A stretch of 64,000 nucleotides of DNA from Burhinus oedicnemus (GCA_008921705.1 VFFE01006040.1:391589-455588), one strand, 5' to 3'. Numbered from the stretch's first letter, positions 1 to 13,830 are shown. Numbers and translations: made by a program. Notes: a model not told the origin generated them from the letters alone.

Positions 1-684
1 TTTTTTGGTGGTGTTATCTCTTTCTTTTCTTATTAAAAGTCTGGGAGAAGAAACCAAAACAGTCTCTCTGGGATTTTAACTCACTCATGGGAGAAAATGC
101 CAAACACACTTTCCCAAACTACTCTAAATTTCTCTGATGCATTATAACTCAGTATCAGAGAACTAGAGAAGTCCAGAAGATGCAAGATGAAAAATTGATA
201 TGCTGTGCTTCACTGTGCAGAACACACAGACCTGAGGAAAAGCGACTGGGAACACTTGGTGAAGAGAGCAATGAGTAATTTAAGACTGTTTTGGGCAGTC
301 CTACCTTCTGATTTGGTGATTATGTGGGTGCTTCCTCAGCTATTTGCTGTGCTGAGCTGAATATTTATTATATTGATAACAGCAAACCCTGGCAATGCTA
401 GCTCCAGGAGTCAGAGCAAGTTCACAAAAATAATGTAGACTATTCTGTTTCTATTATTATGGCATTGCCTGAAGAATCTCAGTCAATAGACTCTGACTGC
501 TTGAGGGTTATTCTCTGTGTCACGTTGCCTTTCTTGAACCTTTTCTGCAGTTCAGGAGGAAGATAGATATTTTCTAGTAAAATAAATAATTTTCCAGGCT
601 TTTGGATTTGGCTTCCCCCCCCCCGCCTTGGTTTTGTGTTTAACCCAGTGAATTGTTTAGCATCCCATAAATGCAAAATACAGG

Positions 685-757
685 CCTGATTCTGCTTCCA
701 TTTTAAATCAGTGAGAACACTGAATCCAGGGAGAGCAGGTTTGGGATTTTTTTTTTT
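685..757. repeat. Possible fold-back repeat fragment
   Basis: 'ggcctgattctgcttccatt' near the left and 'gagagcaggtttgggatt' at the right form weak mirror-image ends of the kind seen in the type-1 relics. Short and heavily diverged. Confidence 0.3.
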
Positions 758-3700
758 CCTTAATTAGGATATTTGACAACTTAAGAAGGTTATGTTTAGA
801 AGAGAGTTAGATGGCTGTATCTGGTGTTTAATTTCTCTTCTGCAGAATAAATTTCCTGTTGTAAAAATGCCACAAAAGGTAGCTACTGCTGTTTATTGAC
901 TAAGGAGCCAAGTAAAATCCAGCTGTGAACATGTGGGTAATAGGAGGTTTTCCCTATGCCTATATTTGATTTCCATGCACAGCCTCATGCTGGTAAATAT
1001 CAGTGGAAGTCTCAATTTTTCTTTTGTGAATAGAGTACCTGACATGACCAGTTAGTTGTATGTGAAAAGGTCTGTGAGGAAAAAAACCAAACCAAACCAA
1101 AAAATAAAACATTGCAACAATAGACTTGTCAGTAAATGGGAATCTACATACCTTAAATGCCAAGGAATTTTTTTCCCCTCCTTTTTCTGCAGTTACTAGT
1201 AGAGCTGGGCTGAACTCAGATTTTCTATAGTGTAGGAAATTCCATTATTTTGACAATTTTTCTTTGGCAAAGTGTAATAAAAAAGTGCTTCCTTCAGGTA
1301 AGGTTGAAAGATGTAAAATTCAAGAAAATATTATTCAAGAAAAAAGCATGTTTTATTTTAGCTTAATTTTTAAAAAGTTGGGAATTTTCCATTGTAAAAT
1401 AGGAGTTCTCATTAGAAGAGTCATCTTGGAAGGGAAAAAAAAAATTAGCTTTGTCCTTCTGAAATTTCTAAAGGGACATTTCTACATTTTGGTTATTTAC
1501 TTTTCCAAATAAAATTGCATTAAACAATGCATTTTCTCTGTATTTTTATTTTAGTGACAAATAACTAGATCTAGTTACCAGTAGGTGCAGCTGAAGTTCC
1601 TGATTGAGAAAGAGAGAAGTTTGTGGAAAGTGTGTAGAAAGCCCTGAAGAAGCAAATGAAATGGCTGAATTGCCTCTTGGTGACCTGTGGACTCACCCCT
1701 GTATTGGCTTCGGTACTTCTTGATATAACAAGTTTTCACCAGAAATAAAATACCCATCAGATATTGTTTGAGACAACTGTATTTGTAGTATCATATCCCC
1801 AGCATCCTCTTTTGCTGAGAGGACAACCAAAGAAAGGAGATAGGCTGACAGCAGAGCTGGTCCTGCGAGGTACTGAAGTATGTGAGTAATACCTTTGTCT
1901 CCATCAGTACTGCTTGTGTGTTTAAATTTATGCACATATTTAGTACTCTGCTGAATTGGTATGTCATACAGAATGGGTGTCCAATCCTTTTATCTGAGGG
2001 ACAGTTGCTAATTATTGCACTGGCCCGTGTATTTTGGTTTTACTTATTTGGCAAACCCACATATACTTACTGCTGCGTTTCAACCAAGAGTCTAAAGTTG
2101 TCCTCTTCTATCAAATGTGTTTATACCTCAGAAAAGGTGCTTTTTGTCAATTTTGTTTGCCCTAGCCAGGTTTAAATTGTATAACCGGCACTCACTTTCT
2201 GGATAGCCACTGGTCTGGCTGACCTTGGCAGCATGACAGCTGTCGTATTTTCACATGGATGAACTGTTCTTGAACAACTTCTCCAATGTATCGGGAACAA
2301 ACAAGCTTTTCTTCAGCATCAGGAATGCAGCACGTCTTCTTTCCAACTATTTTTTTTCTCCTTCCACAGACATATTTATTGTGGCAATGGCAAAAAAATC
2401 CTACTGCTAGGCCTTCGTGTTTGAGTTCCTTTAAATTTCCTTCAGGGGAGTGACAGAAAAGCCAACCTAGATCATGTCAGAGCTTGCTTTCTTTAATTTA
2501 CCTCTTAGTTTATTTTTAATAAACATGGATATTAATTTGTAGTGGCAAGAAAAATAGGAGGGCAAAATCCTTTTACATCTTTATTGCTAGTATTTCCATT
2601 TCTGCTGTATTTATTTAATTTAAATCACTGTGGTATTTAGCAGTGACAAAGAGCGGGATGCTGCTGGGGAGGGTATTGCACAAACCCAAAGGTTTTGCAG
2701 TGTGATGGACAAGATGGCCAGCAATGAACGGCAGGGAGTATTTTATACGAGTGGAGTGACCTCCAGCTGGTAGCGTCCTTGCTAGATCCTTCAGCTGAAC
2801 AAGGGGAATCAGAGGACGGAAGGAGCAGGAGCGAGGAGGGAGTTGGTGTCAGGGCTCAGAAGCAGCAACGTGGGAAGGCAGCAGGGGCAACCAAGGAGCT
2901 CAGACTGGGCTGGGGTAAGAGTCCCTCACTGGCAGAAAGTGGAGGGTAATGGAGAAAGCACAGTTCTGCTGACACCAAAACCTTTTTGGGAATGCAGCAG
3001 TTTTGTTAGAAAAAAAAATTCTTCATCTCCAAAAATGAATTTTCTATCAAGTTGTGAGAAGAGGAGAGAACACTCCTGAAAGAGCCAATAACCCATTTGT
3101 TAGAGCTTCTACCTGGCAGACAGAAGTTCAAGTTAATTTTGGGCCTGATTCAGACTGGAGGTTTGTATGTAACTGATGGTTATGTTTCTACATTGGTCCT
3201 TGCAGTTACTTAGAGATTTGTAGTAGTACAGTGCCATGGCATGGATTAACTCCTCATCAGCTTCACTCCTTGAGTAGTTTTTGCAGCCTGCAGTGAGCTG
3301 CATCTTATCACACCTCAGTGTAATCTAAAATTATCTGGGTTTCACCCAAACTTCAGTCCCATACCCTCCAACCATGTTTTTGTCAGATAAGAGGTGAAGT
3401 GTGGAGTTCTTTGATTTAATAGCAATGTAAGTCAGTAAATCCAGGTGCTTTGTAAAAGTTTGCACGTTTCTGGACCTGAGCTGACATGCATGGAGCTAGC
3501 TTGTGTTTCTCTGCTCCATATGCACCAATGTTCTTCACACCAGCGATATTAGTAGTCAGGAAGGGAGTCAGAAAATGGGTTTGGTTTTTTTTTTTTGATT
3601 CATGCAAAAAAACCCTTCAATGGTAGCAATAAGTTTAATTGATGACTGCGTCTTGTGTGGCAGAAGAGCTGGTGTTCAGCAGTTACATAAGTTTGGAGAG

Positions 3701-3774
3701 AGTTAAAGTTGATTTTATTGACACTCCTGTGTTTTGCAGATTTTTTTCATCTTGGCAATGAATTTCAGACCCCA

Positions 3775-3822
3775 GTGGTTAGTATTAATGCTATATATCC
3801 TCTGTGGTTAGTATTAATGCTA
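3775..3822 (+). repeat. 19-bp direct repeat
   Basis: 'gtggttagtattaatgcta' occurs at 3775-3793 and 3804-3822, a 29-bp period. Confidence 0.95.
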
Positions 3823-5696
3823 CACAGCCCTGCCAAATGGGGAGAAAGTTAGAACTGAAAAAAATAACCCACTGTGAAGAAGTTAGATGCAAACAAACAG
3901 GGATGGATGTTTATGCTTACAAAAAGCTCAGCTCTGTTGGCACTTCTCCTGGACCATTCCTGTCAATCTAAATCTGAAATATTTGCAGAGTGAAGTGTTG
4001 CTAATAAGAAAGGCTGGCAGGACTGGACTCGAGGTGAAGGCGGCACCTGAACAAGCACTTTAAAGCAAGAACTGAGAGACTGAGCTGAACCCCATGAATC
4101 AAACCACTCCACTCTATCCTTGTCCTAATCTGTTTGCATCCGCTTTTCTGCCTAAGCAGGGGAGACCATCAGCCGGCACACGCCATGCCAGCTCGGGAGC
4201 TGCTCAGCTCTTGCCTAGACAAGTGTGGGACACTTTCGCATAGCCGGGGGGACTCCGGCTCTGGTGTGTTCCAAAAGTGAAGCCTATAGTTTGTTTTGTC
4301 TTTCAGTGGAATAAAAACACGGCGCTTGGCAGAACATGTTCTGTAAACTGGCAACTTTTTACTTAAAATGCAGTAAGCAAACTTGGCTGTGTAAGCTTGG
4401 TGTCTTGAAAGTTCCTCTGAAAGTACTGTTATTTTTTTAAGTTAATTTTTTTCTGGAGTTGATTTAATTCAAAGGAAGTTTTGTTTGCTTGGTTGCTTGC
4501 CTGAGGTTTTTTGGTAGGTTTAAATAGATGAGCTTCGTTTCTTCTGCAGTTTATTTGGTGAAACTTCTGTAGAATTTGGGGGAGATAGCACAGTGCAAAT
4601 GGAGTTAGACTTTGAAACTTTGGGTTAGAGTTTGCAGACCGCAAAAGCCAACTCTTGTATTTCATAGTGATTTTCCAAGCCTTTGAGCTGACATGAGCTT
4701 AGACTTTGTAAGGGAAGGGAAGGCCCAGTGTTTCTCTGGAGAGCTTTATGAGGAGCTTTCCATCTCTTTTGGGGCCCTTGAGTCAACCCGCCAACCTCCA
4801 TTGCCCAGTGCTCATGCGTGCTGTGCAAAGCCAGACGGGCAAGACGCTTCCCATGTTTGCATGGCTGATGCTGTCTTTCAGCGCAGATACTTTTCACTAT
4901 TCCATGTCCCAGCTCCGCTCAGGGCCGAGGCGTTGCTCCATGGCCATGGCAGACCAAGTGGGCAGCTGTTGGGCTCGGCGCTTGGCAAAGCCGCCAAAAA
5001 TCCCCCGGCAAACCTGGGGCAGCACCGGCTTCTCCCCAAAGAGTAAGTGGCTCTGAGAGGCTTTGCCACATAAGGGCCTGTTCGAGGCTGTAGGCACCAG
5101 CTGACAAGGATGTCTTTGCCTCCCAACAGATGGCCAGGCTTTTTATTTCAACAAGCAATCTCATGCGGAGGGGTGGTCTCCGGATCCTGCCAGCATTTCG
5201 CATGACAGGGCCAGCTTAGGGCAAGAGGGATCTGATGTCCGTGCCCTTCATAGCTCATGAGCTAAATGATGAGCTGTTGACAGGAAAGCCATCATCTGAA
5301 GTGTAAGATCCTGAACTCTCCTCGCTTTTCGTTTTTCTTTGGCGGAATTAATGCCCTATTTGCTTGTCTCTCAAAATCCATTCTGGCACGAGTACAAACC
5401 CTCGCCTGGTGGCAAGCAGTTGTCTGGATTCGAGATGCCAAGATTTGTGCTGACAGCTCCTTCTACACAATCTGAGTCAGGCTGTCACAGCTGGCCATTA
5501 GAGGCTTAAAAAGACACACACACGTACAACAAATAGCACCAACTTTCCATTATTGAATATCAGAACCTGCTTGATGAGAAAACGTAATGGCTTACACTGC
5601 TTTTTATTTTAACGTAAACAAACACAGTGTCTCCAAATCCCTGTGCAAGTGTGGTGGCTGTTTATTTTATGTTGATTGCTTGCTCTTATTTAGGAG

Positions 5697-5850
5697 CACA
5701 GGTCTAGAAGGGACTTCCTGGGGCAGGGGATCCAGTCCTGGATAATCCCAAGAATCACATTTTATAATCCTCCTCATTACCTTACTTTTCTTTAATGAAA
5801 ACAGTCCTTTGTAGTTTCTATTTGTCCTCACAGCCATTTGCCTAGTATGA
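5697..5850 (+). mobile_element. Possible CR1-like 3' fragment
   Basis: The segment 'aggtctagaagggacttcct' followed by 'ggggatccagtcctggat' resembles the CR1 3' region common in birds and reptiles (GGAAGGGACCTC...CTAGTCCA). The remainder is highly diverged. Boundaries are guesses. Confidence 0.35.
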
Positions 5851-7096
5851 TTTTCTTGGCATGGAGGAACGAGCAGCAGAACTTGCCTCGTTGAGGGGCA
5901 GTATCACAACTAGAGTGGGGCAAAGAATGCTGCTCTTGAAAAAGGGTTTTTCTGAAGCTGTTTACCCTGCAGTTTTGCCTTTCTTGGTGGCAGAGTGCAA
6001 ATCCTGCTGAACTAGCATTCAGCTTGAGTGCTAAAAGATGGATGCTTGCAAAAACTAACTTTCCGATTTAAAGTAAAACAGGATGAAACAATTCCCTGCC
6101 CTGCTTTCTGTATATGGAGACAGGTCAGATTAGCTTCTACTTAGTCAACTGATGGTTATTGCACGTGTAATGGTGCTCTGTCTGGTTGCGCTAGGTTTTA
6201 AACTTGCTGTAGGATTAAATTTTGCACGGCTGAGCTTTAGTAGACCTTAGTCTGTAGTTTATTTTGGACAAAAGGTTGATAAACTTTGGCTCTCAGGGAG
6301 GAAGCCTGGAATCTGAGACCTGCTATTATTCATTGACTTGTCTTTATGAGTTTACAGTCCACTGATGCATAACACTGAAGGAAATATTTTCAGTAAAATG
6401 TTTGCTTTTTTCTTTGGCTTTGTAAAATGCAATGTCTTTTCTTAGATATATATGTCAGGGTCATATAGCTACTTCAGTGAACTGTATATGGTCAGGAAAT
6501 AGACTACATTGAAAATATTTCAATTTTCTGTGAAGTCAGTCTTTTAACCAAGACTTCCCCCCTTCTTCTCTCAGGGTTTTGGTCTCCCACTAAACACTAG
6601 TTGAGCATTAATTTTATGCATAAACTGGGTTTAATTGTGGAAGGGAGATTTCAACTGTATGGAACATTTTCAGTATTTTTGTATTAAATCAAAATTTGCA
6701 CATGACAGCAAACCTGTAGAACAAACCCCCATTTATACATAAGGGAATTTTCTTGGCTGGAATTTTTATGTCCTCTTTTTGCTGTGCTAAAATATGTATC
6801 TCTTACTTCCTTGCTGCTATGGATGGCACAGTGAGGCTGGTCATTAAGCATGATAGAGGAACTGACTCTGCAAACTTTAATGGCTCTGACACAACAGATC
6901 TATTAATTTAATGCTTAAATGTTTAGGATGTTCTTATGTGTTTTGCCTGATTCAGGCCCATGCAGGCTCTGCTATCTCTTTGGATGGTCAGTGGGATGAT
7001 TTGTCTGAGTTGGGAGTACAAATATAAATAAGGCTTTGTTGGACCAAATGCGTGGATGTTACATAGTACTACTCCACACTATTTATAAGACATTAA

Positions 7097-7225
<129 letters not shown>

Positions 7226-8339
7226 TAAAAATCAGCAGTTGTTAGGGACAGAAGTACTTTGACCCAAACTAACCTAGTAATTCACTGGAAGATGCTAAAA
7301 ACATAAGGTCACAGAATATTGTCTGAGGACTTCTTGTCGCAGCAGAATTGGCAGGAAGTAGTTGGGTTTTCTTGCTCTGGACAAGAGAACTCTTGAAGAT
7401 AATGTCATCTTCATGGGAAGTGAAAGCATGAAAAGGAAAAATCAAAATGACCTTACTGTTGTATTAGATTATGGGCCTATCCTGCTCTGAGATATTCCCT
7501 TCTGCCTGGGGAAGTATTTGCTTTCATGTAAACACTAAGTGAGCACCATGTTTATTGGAAGGGGCAGAGGATGGTATAAGAGCAATTAATAAAATCAGGC
7601 TCATGACTACACTTCAGCAGCTATTCTTCAGCAGTGTTAAAGACTCATAAACTTGGATCAATGGGATGAAGGTCCATCCCTGTAGTCATCACTTGGAAAA
7701 AACTAGCATTGGGTGTATCTTTCTTGGGATGTTTTGGGCTGGTATTTCCCTGCTGTAGCAGCATGTGGAAGTGGGGATTGGGAACTGTAGTATCAACAGT
7801 TCTTCAGATGGCCAAGGTCATATTTTTTATGCTGCACCTATGTCCACAACTACTTTTGCAATTAAGTATAGCACCGTCTCTTCAAAAGATGGTCTGCACT
7901 TGCCTTCCCCAGTGCTGGCAGCAGAGTGGTGCGGTGGCAGTGCTGAGAAATAGTTGTTCCAACCCCTTTATTGAAGACGTAGCCCTTTGTGACAATAATG
8001 CTTTACCTGAGTATGTGCTGAATAAAAATATGGGGTAGAGAGCCGAAGGACCATCTCTTTTGATGGCAGGAGTGTCTATGGCCCAGGGAGAAAACATGAT
8101 GGAGTCTGTCCATCATGATTTTCCTCAGGGTTCTGAGGAAGAAACAGGAGATTTATCCCATGGACTACATTGGTCTCTGGAGGAAGACAACTCCAAAAGA
8201 TGCCTGCTTTCTGCAGTAGCTCAGGACCTTGTTTGCTTCTTTTCCAGCATTGTCACGCTTAAGTAAAAGTGCTAAATGCTGTGTAAATGGCAGTATTATT
8301 TATATGTAGAACATATGTCTTTTGTGGAACTGCTTAATT

Positions 8340-8485
8340 GTAACAACACTGAAAGGCAGAAGGGTGTTATTTGCCCCTCCAAGCATAGAAGTGCAGAAGT
8401 GAGGAGATGTGGTTACAGGGATTAAATTAATCAGTATAAGAGCTAGGATTAGCATGGCAGAGCCCTCGGCTCCTCACCCCACATG
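8340..8485 (-). mobile_element. Possible MIR-like SINE relic, reverse orientation
   Basis: Elements such as 'cactgaaaggcagaagggtg', 'atttgcccctccaagc' and 'gagctaggattagcatggca' resemble, in order, the reverse complement of MIR (ACTGAGGCACAGAGAG, CTTGCCCAAGGTCAC, GCAGAGCTGGGATTAGAACC). Similarity is weak and patchy. Confidence 0.3.
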
Positions 8486-8994
8486 CCTCCCTCCGTCATG
8501 TTTCTCCTGTGATTCAAGAGGGCATTACCACTGAAGGAGAAAGTGGAAAAAGGACTCTCACCAGCACAGGGATTTAGGCTAAGCAGTCACCCCTGAGGCC
8601 TGTCAGAGCTTGCTTCACAACATGTACACTCTGCTGCGTTTGTGCTCGTCCAGGCTCAAGGCTGATTTTCATATGGTAATGCCTTTGCGTGTTCTCTCAG
8701 AACAGCAATCAGGAGCCTGTGTCGGCAAGTAGGTAGGACATAGGAAAGGTTGTTGATCTCTTGACTTGTAAAGACATTCTGTCATACAAACCCAGCTTCA
8801 CAGCAGTTGAGCTTTCCGTGTGTAAACAGAGACTGCTTAATTACACAGGTCATGTCAATTAGTGTGACCTTAGCATTTTCAAGAAATTAATCACTTTCAG
8901 CCCAGGGAACCACTCATACTATAATACTGGGTGGTACTGAAGCTTGCAGCATTCTGATAAGTGCCCAGGCTTATTGTTTTACAGTAGCTGCTTG

Positions 8995-9073
8995 TTTCTT
9001 TTCCCTTCTTTTTTCCCTTCTCTTTTCCCTTCTCTTTTCCCTTCTCTTTTTTCCCTCTCCCTCTCCCTCTCCC
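8995..9073 (+). repeat. 79-nt uninterrupted polypyrimidine tract with 12-bp periodicity
   Basis: Every base from 8995 to 9073 is C or T. The middle repeats the unit TCCCTTCTCTTT about three times, and the end becomes CCCTCT repeats. On the reverse strand this is a pure purine tract. Open frames on both strands here are low-complexity artefacts (Lys/Gly/Glu or Phe/Pro/Ser). Confidence 0.9.
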
Positions 9074-10170
9074 AAGGACCAAGCACACACATAGTATCTC
9101 AAAGATACAATGCACCTAGATGTTTGAGACAACGTTGTATAGGAACCAAGTGAAATCTGGGTCCCTGTGAAGCCCGTGGAGGGCTTGCTATCAGCTGTCT
9201 TTGAAACATTGCCAGTGACTTACGGGGTCTCTAATGTCAGAGTTCTGGTTAAAAACCATGAGAGCAAAGTATTTCCAGATACTTTTTAAATAGTAGCATA
9301 CTCTTTTCACAAAAAAAAAATTAAAAATAATTGGAGACTTTCCCTTCCTTTACTTCATTGCCCTATCTGTGCTGGACAGTTAAGCTGCCCAGAGCTTTCT
9401 CCATCTTTTGGCTGTGATCTCTCATTCATCAGTCCCCAAAAGCTGCTAGGAGTTGTTAGAATGCAGATTATGGTTTTGATGGGACACGAGTCTTGTAGGC
9501 AGTTCCTGCAGAAAATTTCCCTTCTTACTAGGTTTGGGGGTTGGTTTGTTTGTTTGTTTGCTTGTTCTTTTTTTTTCCTGCAGCAGAGAATTGTCTGATT
9601 ATCATAGGGTATGAGAGGTTAAGAAAGTACAGGGAAGAGGCAGCGTATGTGTTGATTCAGATGAGCTGTGTGTGAAACTTCATTCAGACTCATATAGAAA
9701 TGAATTAGGATTTTTTACCCTGAACATTGCATGGAAATGTAATAGTGTAATAAGCCTAACATAAAAGCAGTTGTGGGCCTGGAAGGAAATACATTTCTCT
9801 GCATGTCTGAGATGTCCAGGCATGTGACAACTGTAGCAGTGTCAAGTGCCAACAAAAGTGTGTGCTGGAGCAGTGCTGGCCCTGGCTGTGTTAGTTGTGT
9901 CTCTATTAGCAGAAGAAGACAGTCAGAGAGAAGTCAAGTACTATGCAGGGACTCAAGACAGTTCAACTGTGCTACAGACTCCCTGCTTGTCCTTAAGGAA
10001 ATAATTTCATCTCTGTGGGTTTCATCAGCCCAGTTGCACCTATTGTCACCTTTGTCCAACCTTGCCTTTTTATTCTAGAAACTCCATGGAGCAGATGCTC
10101 AATCTGGTTTTGCATTCTTCATCACAATAAGTCATCAGTCTTGGTGGGATGGGCTGTAGTGCCTCAATTA

Positions 10171-10202
10171 GTGGTGGTGGTAATAATAATAATAATAACA
10201 AT
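10171..10202 (+). repeat. Compound microsatellite (GTG)n(TAA)n
   Basis: Several GGT/GTG units pass directly into TAATAATAATAATAA. Simple sequence only. Confidence 0.8.
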
Positions 10203-10715
10203 AAGTAGATGGTATCATGGGTGAACTGTGCTCAGATTTTCTTTTTCAGCACTAAAAAACTCATTCATACAAACTAAACAGTTTTGTATGTTATTGTAAT
10301 TAATGAAACCCAGGTGCCCTAGTTATCTTGTTGTTCTTGTTTTAGCACAACTGCTTGCAAACTGACACATGTCAAGTTTTAATTTAGAGGAAACTTTTCA
10401 TACTGAGTCACTGCATAAACCCCCAAACATTCGTTTATTATGAAAACCTTGAAAGTCACTTTGAAATTGCCATGCTGTTTGATTCTGTTACCACAACCTC
10501 TTCCTCAGCCTAGGCTGCTAGTTTGCCTCCATGGGATGCTGCCACTTATGTTTGAATTGAAGCCACTTGTGTCTTATTGCAAATTTGCATAAGAGACAGA
10601 AACGATGCTTCATGAATCCCAGATAATGGAATTTGGACATGCAAGGTTCCATCCCCAGAGAAGGGAAAGCCAAAAAAAAAAAAAAAAAAGGCTGAAAAAT
10701 AGCAGTGAGAGCTGT

Positions 10716-10838
10716 GGCCTGATTCAACAAGGTAATTAAGCGGCTGGCCTGTCCTCAAGCACGTGAGCAAAATTACTGAATGTATTGTACTTACGTGTTT
10801 TAAGTTAGGCACCTTTTTAAGTGTCTTGTTAAATCGAG
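10716..10838. repeat. Fold-back (imperfect palindromic) dispersed-repeat relic, type 1
   Basis: The left arm 'cctgattcaacaaggtaatt' pairs with the right arm 'ttaagtgtcttgttaaatcg', and the middle contains 'caagcacgtgagcaaaatta' and 'ttacgtgttttaagttaggc'. This is the architecture of an old palindromic repeat I recall as abundant in sauropsid genomes ('CTGATTCAGCAAAGCACTTA' and its mirror image). Non-coding; the family name is not known to me. A related copy is at 16703-16826. Confidence 0.55.
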
Positions 10839-13379
10839 AGTGATTTTTAGTTACTAGAATAAAGAAGTCAACACATTGTAGGAAGAGGTCACCAAGTGGT
10901 GATGAAAATAAAGATGTTGCTCAAGCCATTTCTGCATAGCTTTTAAAGAGCAGCAAACACAGGAGTTACAGGTTTAACACTAATGACACGCTTCAGACCT
11001 GGAAATCATCTTAATCAGATTTTCTCTGCCTTTGCCACTGGATGTTGGGGACATCACAAAAATATCAGATCCCTCACCATACATCAGAGAAAATGAAAAG
11101 CACAAGGAACATGCTATGTCTTAATCAGTTAGCAAAGCTTAATGGCCTATGGTTAAAAATGAGGAGTCATGCAATGCTTAATTTTGATATATTAGGTGAG
11201 GTACTGTAACAAATAAACAGGCCGAGTGCTAAACGTGGATAAATAGCTTGATCTCCAGGCTCCTGGTCTCTGAATATTTTTTTTTTTTTAAACTAAGCTC
11301 CAAAGTATTCACAAACTGAACTATTTAATGGCAGGCAGAATAATTCACAGAGCCATGATACGTTAATGCAGTTGATAATGCCAACTTCATTGAAGAAAGT
11401 TGTAAACCGATGTGTTTCTTTCATACCTCTGTCTCCCCTGGTGTTGATACAGGATTTAAATTCAAAATCTATGAAGGGCTAAAGCTAAAGCTCAAAATCA
11501 TTTTCTATGTTTGCCTGTCCCAAATTGAAACTGTGTTTTGTTGACAAAATTTGGAAAGGTTTGAGATTTGGCAGGCCTGGTTGTCCCTGTGCTTACATTA
11601 ATGTGTCAGCACCTCATTAATCATTTATTAAACTGTAGTGTGCTTTTCCCTCTTGCTATGGTCTGTGTTTTAGGATGCCTCAGTGCCCATTCCACGTATA
11701 CTTTGGCTCTCCCCTCCCCCTAATTTTATGATTTCTCCACAAATTAGTTTTACCACGTGCTTTAGCTTGAACATATCCCAGTCGTTTCAAAATCAAAATG
11801 AGGAGAGTGTAGTATTTTTTTAGATTAAAAAATATGAGTAGAACTTGTAAGTATGTAAGTGCTCTGTAGCGATCCAAGTATGTAACTGTGGCACACAATA
11901 TTCAAGGTACATTTTTTTTTCTCTTAATAATTAGGGGCATTAATATTTTGTTAGTGCAGTGTATGTTCAACATTCCTGTATTAATGAGATTTTGCATGTA
12001 AAGAATTAAGCGGTAAGCACGTGCTGCTTCTTACAGGTGCACTGTGAATAATCATTTTTTTTTTCAGACAGATACATAAAGTAACCACTTTTTTTTCTGC
12101 ATTTCCTGAGACTAGAAACAGTTTCTCTTGGGGATTCCTTTTATAGTTCCTTTGGCTAACGACACCGAAGAACCACACCAATGTGGTCTCTTTGTAGTAA
12201 ATCAAACTCTCTGTTCAGGAGGTAGGTAGGAAGACACTGTTAAGTAATTCAAAATATGTTGCATCAACCAGTTTTGGAAACCTCAGGGGGGAAAATTAAA
12301 TGTAGAATTATTCACATAAAACTGACCTCACTAGGATTGTTTCCTCAAGTTCTTCCCTAGAAAGGTGCGTCTATAAAGACAGGTACTTATATATACATTT
12401 TTCACAGGGTTGAGACCTAACGTGCTATTATTACTCTTGACCCATTATTTTTCTGGAATCCTGTTTCTAGAAACATTCAAAAGTTTGGGTTTCAGCACAG
12501 AATTGATTAGCTTCAGTGGGAAATCTGTGTGTATCTACATGGTTTTAGGATTGGGGAAAATACTTTATGTTGTAGCCATTGTTATTAATTGTAACAGTGT
12601 TAATTTTCATATGCATCTAGGCAGACCCATGGAAGATAAGGAGCTGGCATAAATCAAGGAGCTGTGACAGGCCATGCCAGCTAAAGATTTGGCTCAAAAT
12701 CCCAGTTGCAAAGAATTTACAATGGTTGCAAGTGCACAAATAAGATTGCAAACCCTGAGCCACTTACTATAAGATCATATTTTATTGCAAATATCATAAA
12801 CTTTATTCTATCCCTCAGGAATGCAATGGATAAATTACTTTTGAAATCCCTTTTGGAATTTTATATATAGGGCTTGGGTTTTTTTTTCCCCTTAGTTTGA
12901 TTTCAGAAAAATTTACCTACAGTGTTTGGTGATTTCTTTTTCCCAAATTTCCATCTGTAAGAGCTCTTGAATCATTTATTCTGTATTTTAATATCTTTCA
13001 CTTAAAACACGCACAAAAATCTATTGCCTGGAATGCCATTCTGAGGGATGGTTTTAGGATCCTTTAGATGTAAACTATTCTCTTTTGTATTCCTCTTTTT
13101 AAAGACAAAGACTTCGGGATTAGCTATGGGCAATTTAGCAGCATTGCTTACGTTTTATTTTTGAGCATTTTAATCGGTGGTCAGAAATAGGTGGAGAATT
13201 TTTTCTCTAACTTTTTCTTTAGATCCAATTCAGGTGATGAAATTGAATTGTTGTAAGCGATCCTTTAAATGTCCCCATTTGACCAACTTTGAGAGGCAGC
13301 AGCTTCCTGAGAGAGTTGAAGCAATGTTTGCCAATCCTTGTAAAGCATTTCACCTCTTCAGAGGCTAAAGCCTCTCAAA

Positions 13380-13830
13380 ACCAAGAACAATTAAAGCGAG
13401 AGCCTTTCAGAGCGACTGGGGAATTCAGCAAAATAAATCAGAAATCCTCTGCCGTGGCTCTGGAGGCTTGCCTCATTATAAGAGCAGATCTATTAGCCCC
13501 CTTGCCATTGTCTTTCATTTCTCAAGTGAGGTGATTCTAATTAAATTAATCTGCATGTCAATCTATCGGTGATCAATCAAAAGGGCTGAGGTCCCCCTTT
13601 GCGGCAGTGTGCTTGCGGCTGACAGGGGCTGATAATGGAGGAAGAAATAAACTGTCGAGCAAAGTTAATTAGTCAACATAATAGGTGGATTAAACAGAAG
13701 CTGCTGATTGCTGTTTCACATGTCGAAGCATGAGGTGGGAGCTGAAACTGCAATTAACAGACAATTATTATATTTGGTTGTAAGAGGTCGCATGAATAAA
13801 CATATCTCTGTGGGTTTCAGTTTTTAATCC
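13380..13830. promoter_or_regulatory. Candidate conserved noncoding element / developmental enhancer
   Basis: About 450 nt of non-repetitive sequence with homeodomain cores TAATTA at 13538 and 13666, a MEIS/TGIF-type TGACAG at 13620, and a dense run of AATTA/ATTAA/AATCAA words. The texture is like vertebrate ultraconserved enhancers, which are common in the introns of developmental regulators such as EBF genes. Conservation itself cannot be seen from one sequence. Confidence 0.35.

Noticed and set aside
8897..9153. Frames on both strands with Lys/Gly or Phe/Pro/Ser repeats.
   Set aside because: They are translations of the polypyrimidine tract at 8995-9073.
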